Shown piece by piece: positions 1 to 9,397 of a stretch of DNA of 50,304 nucleotides (its first letter is position 1; each line of letters begins with the position of its first letter). The stretch is taken from contig JAUNKE010000008.1 of NCBI GenBank assembly GCA_030532905.1, forward strand, positions 1-50,304. Reading direction: 5' to 3'. A program made the position numbers and the translations under genes. This DNA comes from Peptostreptococcaceae bacterium. Its GTDB lineage: Bacteria > Bacillota > Clostridia > Peptostreptococcales > Filifactoraceae. The notes beneath the pieces were generated by a model that saw only the letters and a list, made by a program, of their open reading frames with translations, searched no databases and was not told the DNA's origin.

Positions 1-3000
1 GCGCTTTGTTCGCCATTGATGGCTTATCTTCATTTTCTTTTAAGATATACGCTTTGATCATTCGATCTTTTTTCGGCTGCGGCTGTACAATTTCATCTCC
101 GAATACTAAATGTGCTTTCTGCGGATTAGGCTTCCCTCCAATAAATCCATTCATCACATCCGCTTCAAATTCAACATCTAGTTTGGTAACTTCTTCATCT
201 AAGGTAAAAGTATATGACGAAGTATATCCCGGGGTTTTTGCAGGCTGTGCTGCAATTTCTTTTAATTGACCTTTGATTTTTACACTAAACTTAATGATAT
301 TTCCGTTTATATTTTGTACTACAAGTGGTTTGAATTCAACAGTGTATTCAAATTTGCCTTCTTTGTTTACGATCTTAGCATTTGGATTGATTGCCTGATT
401 TGCAACAGATGCTTCCTCTGTGCCAAATTTGTGGATCTGTACTTTAACTGTCTTTTCATTTGGATTTTGATTTGGCGGTTGAGCATTTCCTGTCGCTGTT
501 CCTTCAACCGTATATTCTAGCGCCAAAGCCCATCCAAATACACCTTTAATATGAAGTTTCTTTATTAGAGTGTAGTTATCTCCAGCCTTCATTGAAGGAT
601 CTTGGAATGTCTGATTCAGTCCTTCTTTGGCATTATTTTTAGAGATTGTTTTAGAAAGCTCCTGACCATTCTTCATAATGATCGTTTCAACTTCCCATTT
701 TACACTTTTTTTGTTTAAGATCTCTTGGATCGCAACATCTCTGTCCAGGCTTCTATCCACTTTGTGATAATCTCTACCTTCACCCAGTAGATATTTTAAG
801 AACTCTTCTTTAGTTTTAAACTCTTCTTTTCCGCCATAGTAAGCGCTATCACCTTGATCCCAATAATATAGCTCTAGAATGTCAAACTCTTGAGCAAGTT
901 GGATATTTCCGCCGGAAATAGTCAAAGTGCTTGCGATACTTCCTTTTTGTGGATAATAGCTCTCTTTATTTTTCTCAAAGTCAACTCCAAGTCGCTTCAT
1001 CTTGCTTTCATCTTCTTTGTTCACGACCGGACTCAAATAGTTTTTATTGACTTCAAACTTTGTAAGCATGCCTCCGCCACTCTCTAAAGCCCCTATCATC
1101 TCTTCTACCGGAAGCTCTCTTAGATTATTCATCGAAAGGTCTAAGCGAACCTGAGTAATGGAAGCCAGTTTTACCATATTGGTGTATAGAGCAGTCGGAA
1201 TATATTCTACTCGATTGCTCTCAAGATCCAAAGTCTCCAATCGTTTTAACTGACCAAAGCTTTCAGGGACTCTCTTAATCTCATTGTGCTGAGCATTGAT
1301 GAGTTTTAGTTTTCTTAAATTCCCCAAACTTGAAGGTAAGCTTGTTAACTTATTATGATGCAGATGAGCCTCTACCAAGTTTTTGCTGCCTGCAAAGAAT
1401 TCGTCAGGGATCTCTGTTAGACTGTTTTCCTGTAAATAAAGATATTTTAATGAAGATAGATTTCTTAGCATTCCTGCCGGTACGGATGTTACTCCTGAGT
1501 TCATGAAAGATACACTCTCAAGCTCAACGTTCTTATCAAATATCCCTTCCGGCAATGCGCCCAATCTGTTTCCGTCAAAGTCGATATAATCTAAGTTTAC
1601 TAATTTGTCGAAAGTGCCCGGCTTGATCTCTCGGATCTCATTTCCTCCAAGGTAGATCGCCTGCAATCCTGTCGCATTTTGGAATACATCTTGTGGAAGA
1701 TCTTTAATCTTAGATCCGTTGATGTTCAATACTTTTACCTTAGGACCTAAATGCTTCAACATGCTGATATCATCAGTCTTAACACCTTCAAGATCGATAA
1801 CGTTGTTGCGCATTTCTCCTGCTACTAAAGTTCGGATACCCGTTGCATCTCTTAGTTCTTGCTCGCTGATCTGCCCATCTTGATTTGTATCGACATTGTT
1901 TTTGATCAAACCTTCGACCAAGCGCTTATGACCTTCTTGAGCATTTTTCTTTACATCTTCAGGGAATTTAAAATCTGTCCAACCTTTGATAACTTCCTCA
2001 TTGAATACGATCTCAGCTTTTTTGTAATTTTCATTGTCAAATTGACCAACCTCACCTTGATTTCCGCCCATCGGACCGCTACCAAGGATCGCTACAACAT
2101 GTCTTCCGGTTAGATCGCTAACATCAAAAGTGTATTCTGCAGAAGATTTCTCTCCCTTAAATCCATGTGTGATATTCGTTGGTTTAATACTTGCAAATTG
2201 ACCATTTGTCTTAATAGCAAAGTCAAGCATCAAGTCCGCAGCTGTATGGTTTAACAATGTGATTGTTTTAGTATTTCCGGATACTACTAATTTTGCACGA
2301 ACATCAAAGAATCCGCCAAATGTGGAGATCTCTGTTGTACTGCCTGCTTTATATGCTTGGTAGGTCAGCGTATATGTTCCTTCTTTAAGTTCATCGCCTA
2401 TTTTGATATCAGGCACTTTCGGTACGTCCACCACATTCTTTTTGATTTGGGAGCCATCATTAAAGCTGATAACGATTCCCATTGCGTCAATATTTTGAAC
2501 TGCAAAAACTTTGTCGAGAATATCTTGTCTTGTTATTTTAATCGATTTTCCGCTTACAACAAGATCCGTCGATTTCATTTCAAAATCTTGTCCATCTAGT
2601 TGGATCTTTGTAATTTTATGGTTCCAGAAAGGAGATATATCCTTTTCGAAGAAGATCCAGAATTCCTTCTCTTCTTTCTTTGCTTTCATCAACTCGATAA
2701 CATGACCTTTTGCCTCTCCCTCTTGTGGTGGCTGAGGCGGTTGTGGCGGTGGAGTCGGTGTTGAGTCACCTGTATTGGTCAATACGGAGTCATCCGTAAA
2801 GGTAACTTTTACAACGATCGGAGTTTTGCTTCTTGCAGCTGTTGCAACCCCTTCATCCGAAGTTGTGATATATCCGTCATAACTACCCTTAAATATGGAT
2901 GCCGCAAATGAAGTTCCATTGACTTCAATCGTTTTTATCTGCTTGTGTAGCGCTACAGAATCAACGATTCCGGTTATTCCTTTGAAAGCGATCTGAAGAT

Positions 3001-5602
3001 CGTTTGCCGAATATCCTGTCCCAAAGCCTACCGAAGTAATTTCATTTTTACTTGCAATCGTATCGCTTGGTGCAGGTGGAGTTACGGTTCCGTAAGTCAA
3101 CACACTGTTATCAGCGAAAGTGATTTTAACAGCTATGGATTTTTGAGCTTTTATCGCTGCTGTTACACCTTCATTTGTGGTCTCAAGATTTCTATCGGAA
3201 TTCGGGAAGAATATTTTCGGATTATTTTCGAATACCGTGCCGTTAATTTCAACTTTCTTGATGCCATGCGCTTCTGTCGGATTTAATTTTGGTTCAAAAA
3301 CGAAATGCACTTGTTTTTTATTCCAACCTTGATCGGTCAAAATTTCTTTGATCTTATACTTCTTCGCGATCTCTCCTCCCGGTTGTACCGGCGGTGGAGT
3401 CGGTTGTGCTTGTTTCTTTACATAGTATTCTAATTTAGAATCATCGTTAAAGATAACAGTCAGTGTCCAACCTGTGGTAGCTTTCTCTTTTGCTTTAGTC
3501 ACAAAATCCTGTTTTTTGATGATCAGTACTTTGTTGTCGCCTGCTTGTGCCAAATCAGATGCTTGTACCGCGAAAGTATCATCATTCACTTTGACTTGCT
3601 TAACCAAGCCTAATTGAGAGTTCAGCAATCCGTTATTCAAAGTGACGCGAACTTCTTTCGGATCGTCTTTCACTTCTACGCCTTTGATCTCGAATTTTTT
3701 TGCAAAATTGCCCGGCTCATCAAAATCATCGTTCCAGTCAAGCAATAAAATCGCATCAAATGGCTGATTGTATCCCGCTTTTTCGGTTTTCAAGGTATAT
3801 TGAACCTTGATCTTTGTATCCGTTTCACTGCCTTTTGGCTGAATTTTTTCTGCCGGGATCAACATTTTGTAGGAATCATACATACTGTCTGCTACAGGTT
3901 CTGCGTCTATTTTCGCCTCTCCCTCTTTATTGTACAAGAAAGTTTTGATCCCTACAGTGTCCTCACCAATGGAGACTGCGCCCAATCGGATAACGACTTC
4001 ATAGAACTTTTTGCCTTGAGTTTCTGTCGATTTTATCGGTTTTACTTTGATCTCTCTGATCGCTTTGTTTGCCGGAGAAACTTTTTGCTCTCCTTCTTCA
4101 AGCATATAACCTTTGACTTCGCGCTCTTTTTCATCTTCCTGAGGCGGTTGTACCGGTCCGCCGTCTTTCTTATATTTCAATACAGAGTCATCGTTAAACC
4201 AAATCTCAATCTCAAGCTCATTCAGGTGTTTTTTGGCTTGCGCCACCACCCCTGGGGTGCTGTCTGTCAGCTCTTTTTCTCTTATATAACTTCCTGAAAG
4301 AGCCATTTCATTCTTAGACATTTCAAAACTTTTTCCATTGATCACCAAACGTTTGATTTCTCTTTCGTGTTTAGCTTTATCAAAGTTTTGATTCAGTGTA
4401 ATTTTTAAATCGCCATTCTCCACTGTAGCTTCTTTGATGCTGTATTTATTTCCGATACCGTCTTTCGGCTGAGGCGACGGCGGTTGAACGTCTTCGCCTT
4501 CAAATCGAAAGTCGTTATTCCAGTCAAGAATAAGAATTGCAGACTCTTTCACCGGAGCTTTTCCTGCTATTTCGATTACATAGTCTACATTTATCTCATT
4601 GTCTTTTGTAGAATTTGTATTTTCAAGGAATCTCGGCGGATAGGCAATCAAAAATGCCCCATCTTCAGCCTTTTTAGCCTCTCTATTATTTCCCGGCATG
4701 GTTTCATAAGAAATACTCTTTACTTGTCCTGTAGCACCATGAACCGAAACTTCATTAAATTTCAACGGGATATCAATAAATTGTTGTCCCATTGCGTTAA
4801 CATCTGATGCTTTTGTTGTAATCTCGTGGATCAAAGCATCATTTGCCGTTGACTTCGCTTTTTTATTATCTGTTTTTACAAGATAACCCTTAACTTTTCT
4901 CACCATTTGAACCGGTGGCTTCGGCTTCTTTGTTACCGGTGGCGGTGCAGGATCTGTATCAAAATTTCTTGGTGTATAACCAGGGTCTTGATACTGAGCA
5001 ACAGAACCGTCATCAAAAGTAATTTCTACTTTATGGAGTTCCCTTTTCTTAAAATCGCCTACCGCTCTTTCCCCTTCCGGATATGCCGCAGCGATACCAA
5101 GCTTCTTCCCTTCAAATAAGAAAAAGTTCTTGTAACCATTCCCTTCTTCTTCGAGTGCATAGCTCACTTCATCGATCAAAATCTGTGTTATTCTGGTTTT
5201 GATGATATTATCAAGACTTGCCTCGCCATCATAACCTAATCGCATGACAATGGTCTCTTTTGTCCCATCCATTCCCGGAAGATCTTCTCCCAGCGTATCA
5301 AGAACGATGTCCTTGATCTTAAGCCTATCCACTATTTTTTCTTCCTCTCCCAGCGGTAATGTTTGAGTATCTAGCGCGACCGCTTTAAAAACAGCCCCCG
5401 CAATCTCCTCAGCTTTCTCCGCCGATTTATCGCTCATATTCTGAGCATCCAACGGCACATCATTGTGAACCCGGTCGATATTCGAATCTTGATTCCCATT
5501 TATCTCATTCGCATAACTTGCAAAAGAGTTCGGGAATACAGTCGTACATAAAATCGACACTAAAAGTAACATTGATGTACACTTTTTGATAAAATTACCC
5601 AC
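1..5602 (-). CDS. shr: Shr-like giant surface heme/hemoglobin receptor (HID-like, NEAT, EF-hand-like, LRR), C-terminus cut by window edge
   Basis: The frame stays open from a GTG at 5602 to the window edge, giving at least 1867 residues; AGGAGG sits 5 nt before the GTG. After a signal peptide (about 1-35) come repeated HID/DUF1533-like modules, each ending in a motif such as FDDGS or FNDDS before a charged or aromatic tail, at roughly 5340-4960, 4460-4160, 3710-3400, 3370-3070, 3060-2770 and 2730-2420. NEAT-like modules are interleaved at about 4905-4495, 4130-3710, 2400-1995 and 450-90, and another begins at 65. An EF-hand-like loop (1891-1856) and about ten leucine-rich repeats (1805-1055) lie between NEAT modules. 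HID, NEAT and LRR together is the layout of streptococcal Shr, which takes heme from hemoglobin and passes it to Shp; this protein is longer than GAS Shr (about 1275 residues). It lies 99 nt behind the transporter ATPase gene. The family call is strong from architecture; binding activity is inferred. Confidence 0.82.
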   Translation of the reverse strand, partial: MGNFIKKCTSMLLLVSILCTTVFPNSFASYANEINGNQDSNIDRVHNDVPLDAQNMSDKSAEKAEEIAGAVFKAVALDTQTLPLGEEEKIVDRLKIKDIVLDTLGEDLPGMDGTKETIVMRLGYDGEASLDNIIKTRITQILIDEVSYALEEEGNGYKNFFLFEGKKLGIAAAYPEGERAVGDFKKRELHKVEITFDDGSVAQYQDPGYTPRNFDTDPAPPPVTKKPKPPVQMVRKVKGYLVKTDNKKAKSTANDALIHEITTKASDVNAMGQQFIDIPLKFNEVSVHGATGQVKSISYETMPGNNREAKKAEDGAFLIAYPPRFLENTNSTKDNEINVDYVIEIAGKAPVKESAILILDWNNDFRFEGEDVQPPSPQPKDGIGNKYSIKEATVENGDLKITLNQNFDKAKHEREIKRLVINGKSFEMSKNEMALSGSYIREKELTDSTPGVVAQAKKHLNELEIEIWFNDDSVLKYKKDGGPVQPPQEDEKEREVKGYMLEEGEQKVSPANKAIREIKVKPIKSTETQGKKFYEVVIRLGAVSIGEDTVGIKTFLYNKEGEAKIDAEPVADSMYDSYKMLIPAEKIQPKGSETDTKIKVQYTLKTEKAGYNQPFDAILLLDWNDDFDEPGNFAKKFEIKGVEVKDDPKEVRVTLNNGLLNSQLGLVKQVKVNDDTFAVQASDLAQAGDNKVLIIKKQDFVTKAKEKATTGWTLTVIFNDDSKLEYYVKKQAQPTPPPVQPGGEIAKKYKIKEILTDQGWNKKQVHFVFEPKLNPTEAHGIKKVEINGTVFENNPKIFFPNSDRNLETTNEGVTAAIKAQKSIAVKITFADNSVLTYGTVTPPAPSDTIASKNEITSVGFGTGYSANDLQIAFKGITGIVDSVALHKQIKTIEVNGTSFAASIFKGSYDGYITTSDEGVATAARSKTPIVVKVTFTDDSVLTNTGDSTPTPPPQPPQPPQEGEAKGHVIELMKAKKEEKEFWIFFEKDISPFWNHKITKIQLDGQDFEMKSTDLVVSGKSIKITRQDILDKVFAVQNIDAMGIVISFNDGSQIKKNVVDVPKVPDIKIGDELKEGTYTLTYQAYKAGSTTEISTFGGFFDVRAKLVVSGNTKTITLLNHTAADLMLDFAIKTNGQFASIKPTNITHGFKGEKSSAEYTFDVSDLTGRHVVAILGSGPMGGNQGEVGQFDNENYKKAEIVFNEEVIKGWTDFKFPEDVKKNAQEGHKRLVEGLIKNNVDTNQDGQISEQELRDATGIRTLVAGEMRNNVIDLEGVKTDDISMLKHLGPKVKVLNINGSKIKDLPQDVFQNATGLQAIYLGGNEIREIKPGTFDKLVNLDYIDFDGNRLGALPEGIFDKNVELESVSFMNSGVTSVPAGMLRNLSSLKYLYLQENSLTEIPDEFFAGSKNLVEAHLHHNKLTSLPSSLGNLRKLKLINAQHNEIKRVPESFGQLKRLETLDLESNRVEYIPTALYTNMVKLASITQVRLDLSMNNLRELPVEEMIGALESGGGMLTKFEVNKNYLSPVVNKEDESKMKRLGVDFEKNKESYYPQKGSIASTLTISGGNIQLAQEFDILELYYWDQGDSAYYGGKEEFKTKEEFLKYLLGEGRDYHKVDRSLDRDVAIQEILNKKSVKWEVETIIMKNGQELSKTISKNNAKEGLNQTFQDPSMKAGDNYTLIKKLHIKGVFGWALALEYTVEGTATGNAQPPNQNPNEKTVKVQIHKFGTEEASVANQAINPNAKIVNKEGKFEYTVEFKPLVVQNINGNIIKFSVKIKGQLKEIAAQPAKTPGYTSSYTFTLDEEVTKLDVEFEADVMNGFIGGKPNPQKAHLVFGDEIVQPQPKKDRMIKAYILKENEDKPSMANKA
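1055..1805 (-). repeat. Leucine-rich repeat block inside the Shr-like protein
   Basis: About ten consecutive 22-24 residue leucine-rich repeats can be read on the minus strand, for example LQAIYLGGNEI, LDYIDFDGNRL, LKYLYLQENSL, LKLINAQHNEI and LETLDLESNRV. The spacing LxxLxLxxN is regular. They form the middle scaffold between the third NEAT-like domain and the C-terminal NEAT domains. Confidence 0.8.
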
Positions 5603-5701
5603 GTTTACCTCCTCAAAAAATTATATTTATAGTATCAGCTTGCTGCTGTGATACCCTGTTTAATAATCTTAAATGTGATTATTTGCTTTCGTCCCTTCTC
5701 T

Positions 5702-6457
5702 CTATATTACAACATAAGGTTTGCCTTCAAACATCGTTGTGCGCAAAGGGATTTGATAGAGCGATGAAATATTTTCTTCGTTGATTACTTCTTCCGGTTT
5801 GCCGTAAAAGAGCAGTTCGCCATTTTTTAATCCGACAAGGTAATCGGAATATTGTAAGGCTTGATTGATATCATGTAATACCATCACAATACTCAATCCG
5901 AAATCTTGATTCAGCGATTTTATCAGTTCCAACAATTCCACTTGATAGCGAACATCAAGATAAGTTGTCGGCTCGTCCAAAAAAATCATTTCACTTTTTT
6001 GAGCCAATGCCATCGCAATCCAAACGCGCTGCCTTTGCCCTCCCGATAAAGAAACCACCGGCTCCGAAGCAATTTCTTTCAAATTGGTAACCTCAAGACT
6101 CCATTCAATCGCTTCGTCATCTTCTTTTGTTGCTTGCTGCATCATTTTTATATGCGGAGTTCGACCATAACTGACTAATTCTCGAACAGTAATATTTCCG
6201 GTAACCCTGTTTTGCTGATGTACAATGGCAATTTTTTTTGCGAAGTCCCTTCTTTTGAGATGAAAAATATTTTCTTCATCTAACATAATCAATCCTCTTT
6301 GAGGTCTTAAATTTCGAGTACACAATTTGAACAAGGTCGTTTTTCCGCTGCCGTTTGCGCCTAATAATGTAGTAATTTTCCCTTTTTCAAAAGACAGGCT
6401 CAAATTGTTTAAAATCTGTTTTTTCCCATAGCTGAAGTTCAGATGTCTAATTTCCAT
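5702..6457 (-). CDS. Heme/iron ABC transporter ATP-binding protein (HtsC/FhuC type)
   Basis: This is the cytoplasmic ATPase that should energise heme import with the permease upstream. Over 251 residues it shows Walker A (GANGSGKTT, about residue 34), the signature LSGGQRQR, Walker B (MIFLDEP) and the switch histidine in VLHDINQ, in the FepC/FhuC/BtuD subfamily pattern. GGAGGG lies 7 nt before the ATG. The start overlaps the end of the permease gene by 11 nt, so the two are translationally linked. The C-terminal part is the usual short extension of iron-chelate ATPases. Heme as substrate is inferred from the IsdE-type lipoprotein and the NEAT/Shp neighbours, since ATPases of this group are not specific by sequence. 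Confidence 0.92.
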   Translation of the reverse strand: MEIRHLNFSYGKKQILNNLSLSFEKGKITTLLGANGSGKTTLFKLCTRNLRPQRGLIMLDEENIFHLKRRDFAKKIAIVHQQNRVTGNITVRELVSYGRTPHIKMMQQATKEDDEAIEWSLEVTNLKEIASEPVVSLSGGQRQRVWIAMALAQKSEMIFLDEPTTYLDVRYQVELLELIKSLNQDFGLSIVMVLHDINQALQYSDYLVGLKNGELLFYGKPEEVINEENISSLYQIPLRTTMFEGKPYVVI

Positions 6458-7463
6458 AACTCTTCCCTCCTATCTTCAACAAGAGGATAAAAAACGGTCC
6501 GCCTACCATCGCCATAATTACGGCAGCCGGTATCTCATAAGGATATGCTATCGTTCTTCCTATCGTATCACTAAGCAAAAGAATCCATGCTCCGAAAAAT
6601 GCGGAAAAAGGAATCAACACTTTGTGATTGGAGCCCACAATCAATCGACCGATATGCGGAACAAGGAGTCCTAAGAAACCTATGATACCGACAATTGATG
6701 TTGTAACAGAAGCCAGTATTATGGCAATCAGCGCCACCAAAAACCGATCTCTGTTCACATTGACTCCCAATCCTCGAGCTGTTTGGTCGTCCAAGCTAAG
6801 CAAATTGCAAGTTCTTGCCGTAAATAAAGAAATGAATAATCCTATACCGACATAGGCAAGCAAAAGCCATACATCCATCCAGCTTTTTTGAACAATGTTC
6901 CCTTGAACAATTGATTGTGTAATGCTCGCTCCCGCTCCGCTCATAGCCGCCAAACCTTGTGCAATTCCCATAAAGGTCATATTCAACGCGACGCCCACGA
7001 GTATCAAACGAGTCGGAATAACTCCGCCATCCCATGCCAAAGAATAAATCAAAAGATAGGCTACCAAACCTCCGATAACGGAAATAAGCGGTATACTGAA
7101 ATACAATGCCGGAAATAAACCGGTTATAATTACTCCGACAAGCGCCGCTGCGGAAGATATCCCTATAATTCCGGGATCAGTCAGCGGATTTTTCATCACC
7201 GCCTGAAGCATAGTTCCCGATACTGCCAGCGCTGCTCCTCCAAGCATCGCTATGATGATTCTCGGAAAGCGAACATCATATATGGTTGCAACATCCGGAT
7301 CATATTCAACAAATAGACCTCGTATCATACGCATTGGACCAATCGGTAAACTTCCCAAGTTAACGGATAAGAAAAACAACCCTAGAAGCAGCAAAGCAAT
7401 TATTAGGAAAGCCATTGCAATTTGAATGTATGATTTGGGTTTATTGATTGAACTATTTTTCAT
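6447..7463 (-). CDS. isdF: Heme ABC transporter permease (FecCD family, IsdF/HtsB-like)
   Basis: A 338-residue integral membrane protein of the FecCD/BtuC family with about nine to ten hydrophobic segments starting at residue 13. Family hallmarks are visible: the early RFPRIIIAMLGGAALAVSG block, the LTDPGIIGISSAAA block, and the cytoplasmic coupling region GIIGFLGLLVPHIGR near residue 255. GGAGG is 9 nt before the ATG. It overlaps the upstream lipoprotein gene by 11 nt and the downstream ATPase gene by 11 nt, so binding protein, permease and ATPase form one compact translational unit. Two copies would form the channel with the ATPase dimer. The heme-specific assignment comes from the neighbours. 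Confidence 0.92.
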   Translation of the reverse strand: MKNSSINKPKSYIQIAMAFLIIALLLLGLFFLSVNLGSLPIGPMRMIRGLFVEYDPDVATIYDVRFPRIIIAMLGGAALAVSGTMLQAVMKNPLTDPGIIGISSAAALVGVIITGLFPALYFSIPLISVIGGLVAYLLIYSLAWDGGVIPTRLILVGVALNMTFMGIAQGLAAMSGAGASITQSIVQGNIVQKSWMDVWLLLAYVGIGLFISLFTARTCNLLSLDDQTARGLGVNVNRDRFLVALIAIILASVTTSIVGIIGFLGLLVPHIGRLIVGSNHKVLIPFSAFFGAWILLLSDTIGRTIAYPYEIPAAVIMAMVGGPFFILLLKIGGKSYGN

Positions 7464-8400
7464 AAAGAAATTCCTCCAAATCCTCCAGCGCCTCCGGATA
7501 ATTAAATTTTGCGCTCATGCCGAATTTGCTATGATCCAAATCGAACACTTTATCTTCCTGAACAGCTTTAAAATGTTTCCAATTGTTATTCTCTTTAAAT
7601 TCCTTTGCAAACATCTCCATCACATCATCCGGCAACGCATGAGCGGTTCTCAAAATGATATCCGGTTCCCTTTTCAGCATATCTTCGATATTAACATTCA
7701 AAAAAGGTCTGCTCTGCTCATCCGAATACACATTGATACCGCCCGCCAATTTCACAAGACTCCCTGCATAAGAATGCTCCGTAGCGACCACATACGATCC
7801 GGGTAATCCCATTAAAATTAGGACTTTTTTCTTTTCTTTACCTTTATTTCTTGATTGAAAAGACTGCATATAGTCTTCATATTCCTTGATTAAAATAGAC
7901 GCTTCTTTTTCTCTGTTTAAGAGTTTCCCTAAGTCTTCAATACTTTTATACATTCCGGGAATATTGTTCAGGTTGATAAATCCGTACTCCACATTCGCTT
8001 GGTCATATTTCGGTTTTAAGTCCGCCACGAGACTTACGGGACTGAAAACATAACTCGGCTCCAACGACCTTATTATTTCAATGTCCGGATTCATAGCGGA
8101 ACCTACTCTTGTTGCATTTTTATAAGCATCCGGCACCGCATCCACATCACTCGCCGGTATTCCAACCAAATCAACTTTAAGCTTTTCCATCAAAAATACG
8201 GTAGCCATCGATGTTACCACGATTCTTTTATCGGTTTGCGGCCATTCTTTTGTATTATCAACCGTTGCAGTTGATTTTGAGATCGTATCTACAGAACTTG
8301 AACCGTTTTTTTGATCAACACAGCCACTAAAAACAAACAGACCTACAACTAACCAAGTAACAAGATTTATAACGCGACTATTTTTTCTTACTGAAGCCAT
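7453..8400 (-). CDS. isdE: Heme-binding lipoprotein of the ABC importer (IsdE/HtsA-like)
   Basis: Substrate-binding lipoprotein that would receive heme from Shp and deliver it to the permease. Counting from the ATG at 8400, which has GGGAGG 9 nt upstream, the protein is 315 residues. A lipobox ends at Cys27 (VFSGC). The two-lobed class III binding-protein fold is apparent, with close similarity to Staphylococcus IsdE around MNPDIEIIRSLEP, LILMGLPGSYVVATEHSY and PDIILRTAHALP. IsdE and HtsA bind heme through one Met and one His; the matching residues here are Met103 (in GSAMNPD) and His254 (in RTAHALP), both kept. An upstream ATG at 8424 lies inside the Shp gene and has no better ribosome site. 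The start overlaps the Shp gene end by 23 nt. Confidence 0.93.
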   Translation of the reverse strand: MASVRKNSRVINLVTWLVVGLFVFSGCVDQKNGSSSVDTISKSTATVDNTKEWPQTDKRIVVTSMATVFLMEKLKVDLVGIPASDVDAVPDAYKNATRVGSAMNPDIEIIRSLEPSYVFSPVSLVADLKPKYDQANVEYGFINLNNIPGMYKSIEDLGKLLNREKEASILIKEYEDYMQSFQSRNKGKEKKKVLILMGLPGSYVVATEHSYAGSLVKLAGGINVYSDEQSRPFLNVNIEDMLKREPDIILRTAHALPDDVMEMFAKEFKENNNWKHFKAVQEDKVFDLDHSKFGMSAKFNYPEALEDLEEFLYEK

Positions 8401-9364
8401 ATAATTTTGCCTCCCTGTAGTCATTGGTTCTTCTTAAAATAAAATAATAAATCATTCCACCAATACCGGTAAATAAAACAAGACCGGACAAGATTCCTAA
8501 CACAACAAATACCGAACCGATAGCAAGCGTCGTTATCGGTCCGTACGAACTATCTCTATTTTGAATATCCGCTCCATCCATATTATGAGCACTCTCATGG
8601 TCTCCTTCCAGCAAAGGATCTCCCTTCATTAGAAGCCCTTGGTTCTCATCCACGAGTATTGAGACCTTGTTCTCATCTTCAGCGCTTTTTTTCTCCTCAG
8701 CTGCATTTTTCATATTATTTACAGATTCGTCCTGTGGAATTTCCTCATCCTGATTATCAGCCGGATTCTCATTCTCCGGTTGCTCTTCTTTTTCAACCGC
8801 TTGATTTGATTGCTGGATATTTTCTTCTTTTTTGGACGGGTCAACCGATACCACAAAATCCGTATTTCCTTCTACCAAATCGTTCACCTTACCGTAGAAA
8901 ATGACCGGTCTTCCCATCGCTTTCACATAAGCTTCCAAACGAATAATGCTGTTCTTACTTGGCATCGGAATTCTAAAATCAACCGTATTCGAGCCTCTTT
9001 TCATTTCTTTTGGGCTAACCGATTGAAAACCGCTCTCACCCGACTTCTGTATGCTGACCTTGTACGATTCAATTTGATCCATCATATGCAACCGGAAAGA
9101 GCCGAAAATTTTCCCATTGGAATCCACTTCGACTAATGCTTGAGGATCGAGAACGGATTCCGTCATGCCTTGCCCGATGGCAACATCGTTGCCGCTGTCT
9201 TCCACAACACCGGTAACGGGATGTGCATAATGTGCCGTTACGGATGCAATTTCTATTGAATCTGCAAAAGCATATTGCATCGATAAAACCCCACAGAATA
9301 CAAGCAACGATACAGCAAAATGAATCAATCGATTTGATATAATGCGCTTTTTTTCCTTATTCAT
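8378..9364 (-). CDS. shp: Shp-like cell-surface heme-binding protein
   Basis: Matches the heme-binding Shp family described in Streptococcus, which takes heme from Shr and passes it to HtsA. From the ATG at 9364 it has 328 residues: signal peptide (1-34), Shp core (about 36-160), a long acidic low-complexity stretch (about 170-240), one membrane helix (about 285-310) and a basic cytoplasmic tail. Family motifs are present: HPVTGVVEDSG, IGQGM, and KAMGRPVIFY. Streptococcal Shp binds heme through two methionines; the equivalents here are Met67 (GQGM) and Met150 (KAMGR). An earlier ATG at 9379 lacks an upstream ribosome site, whereas GAGAG precedes 9364. It sits between the NEAT gene and isdE, as expected for a relay protein. 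Confidence 0.9.
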   Translation of the reverse strand: MNKEKKRIISNRLIHFAVSLLVFCGVLSMQYAFADSIEIASVTAHYAHPVTGVVEDSGNDVAIGQGMTESVLDPQALVEVDSNGKIFGSFRLHMMDQIESYKVSIQKSGESGFQSVSPKEMKRGSNTVDFRIPMPSKNSIIRLEAYVKAMGRPVIFYGKVNDLVEGNTDFVVSVDPSKKEENIQQSNQAVEKEEQPENENPADNQDEEIPQDESVNNMKNAAEEKKSAEDENKVSILVDENQGLLMKGDPLLEGDHESAHNMDGADIQNRDSSYGPITTLAIGSVFVVLGILSGLVLFTGIGGMIYYFILRRTNDYREAKLYGFSKKK

Positions 9365-9397
9365 AATTAAATCTCTCATTTACACTTTTTACAACTC

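Noticed and set aside
5633..5655. Small dyad GTATCAGC...GCTGTGATAC before the Shr-like gene as a terminator
   Set aside because: Short stem with a bulge and no T-run; could be chance, so not listed as a feature.
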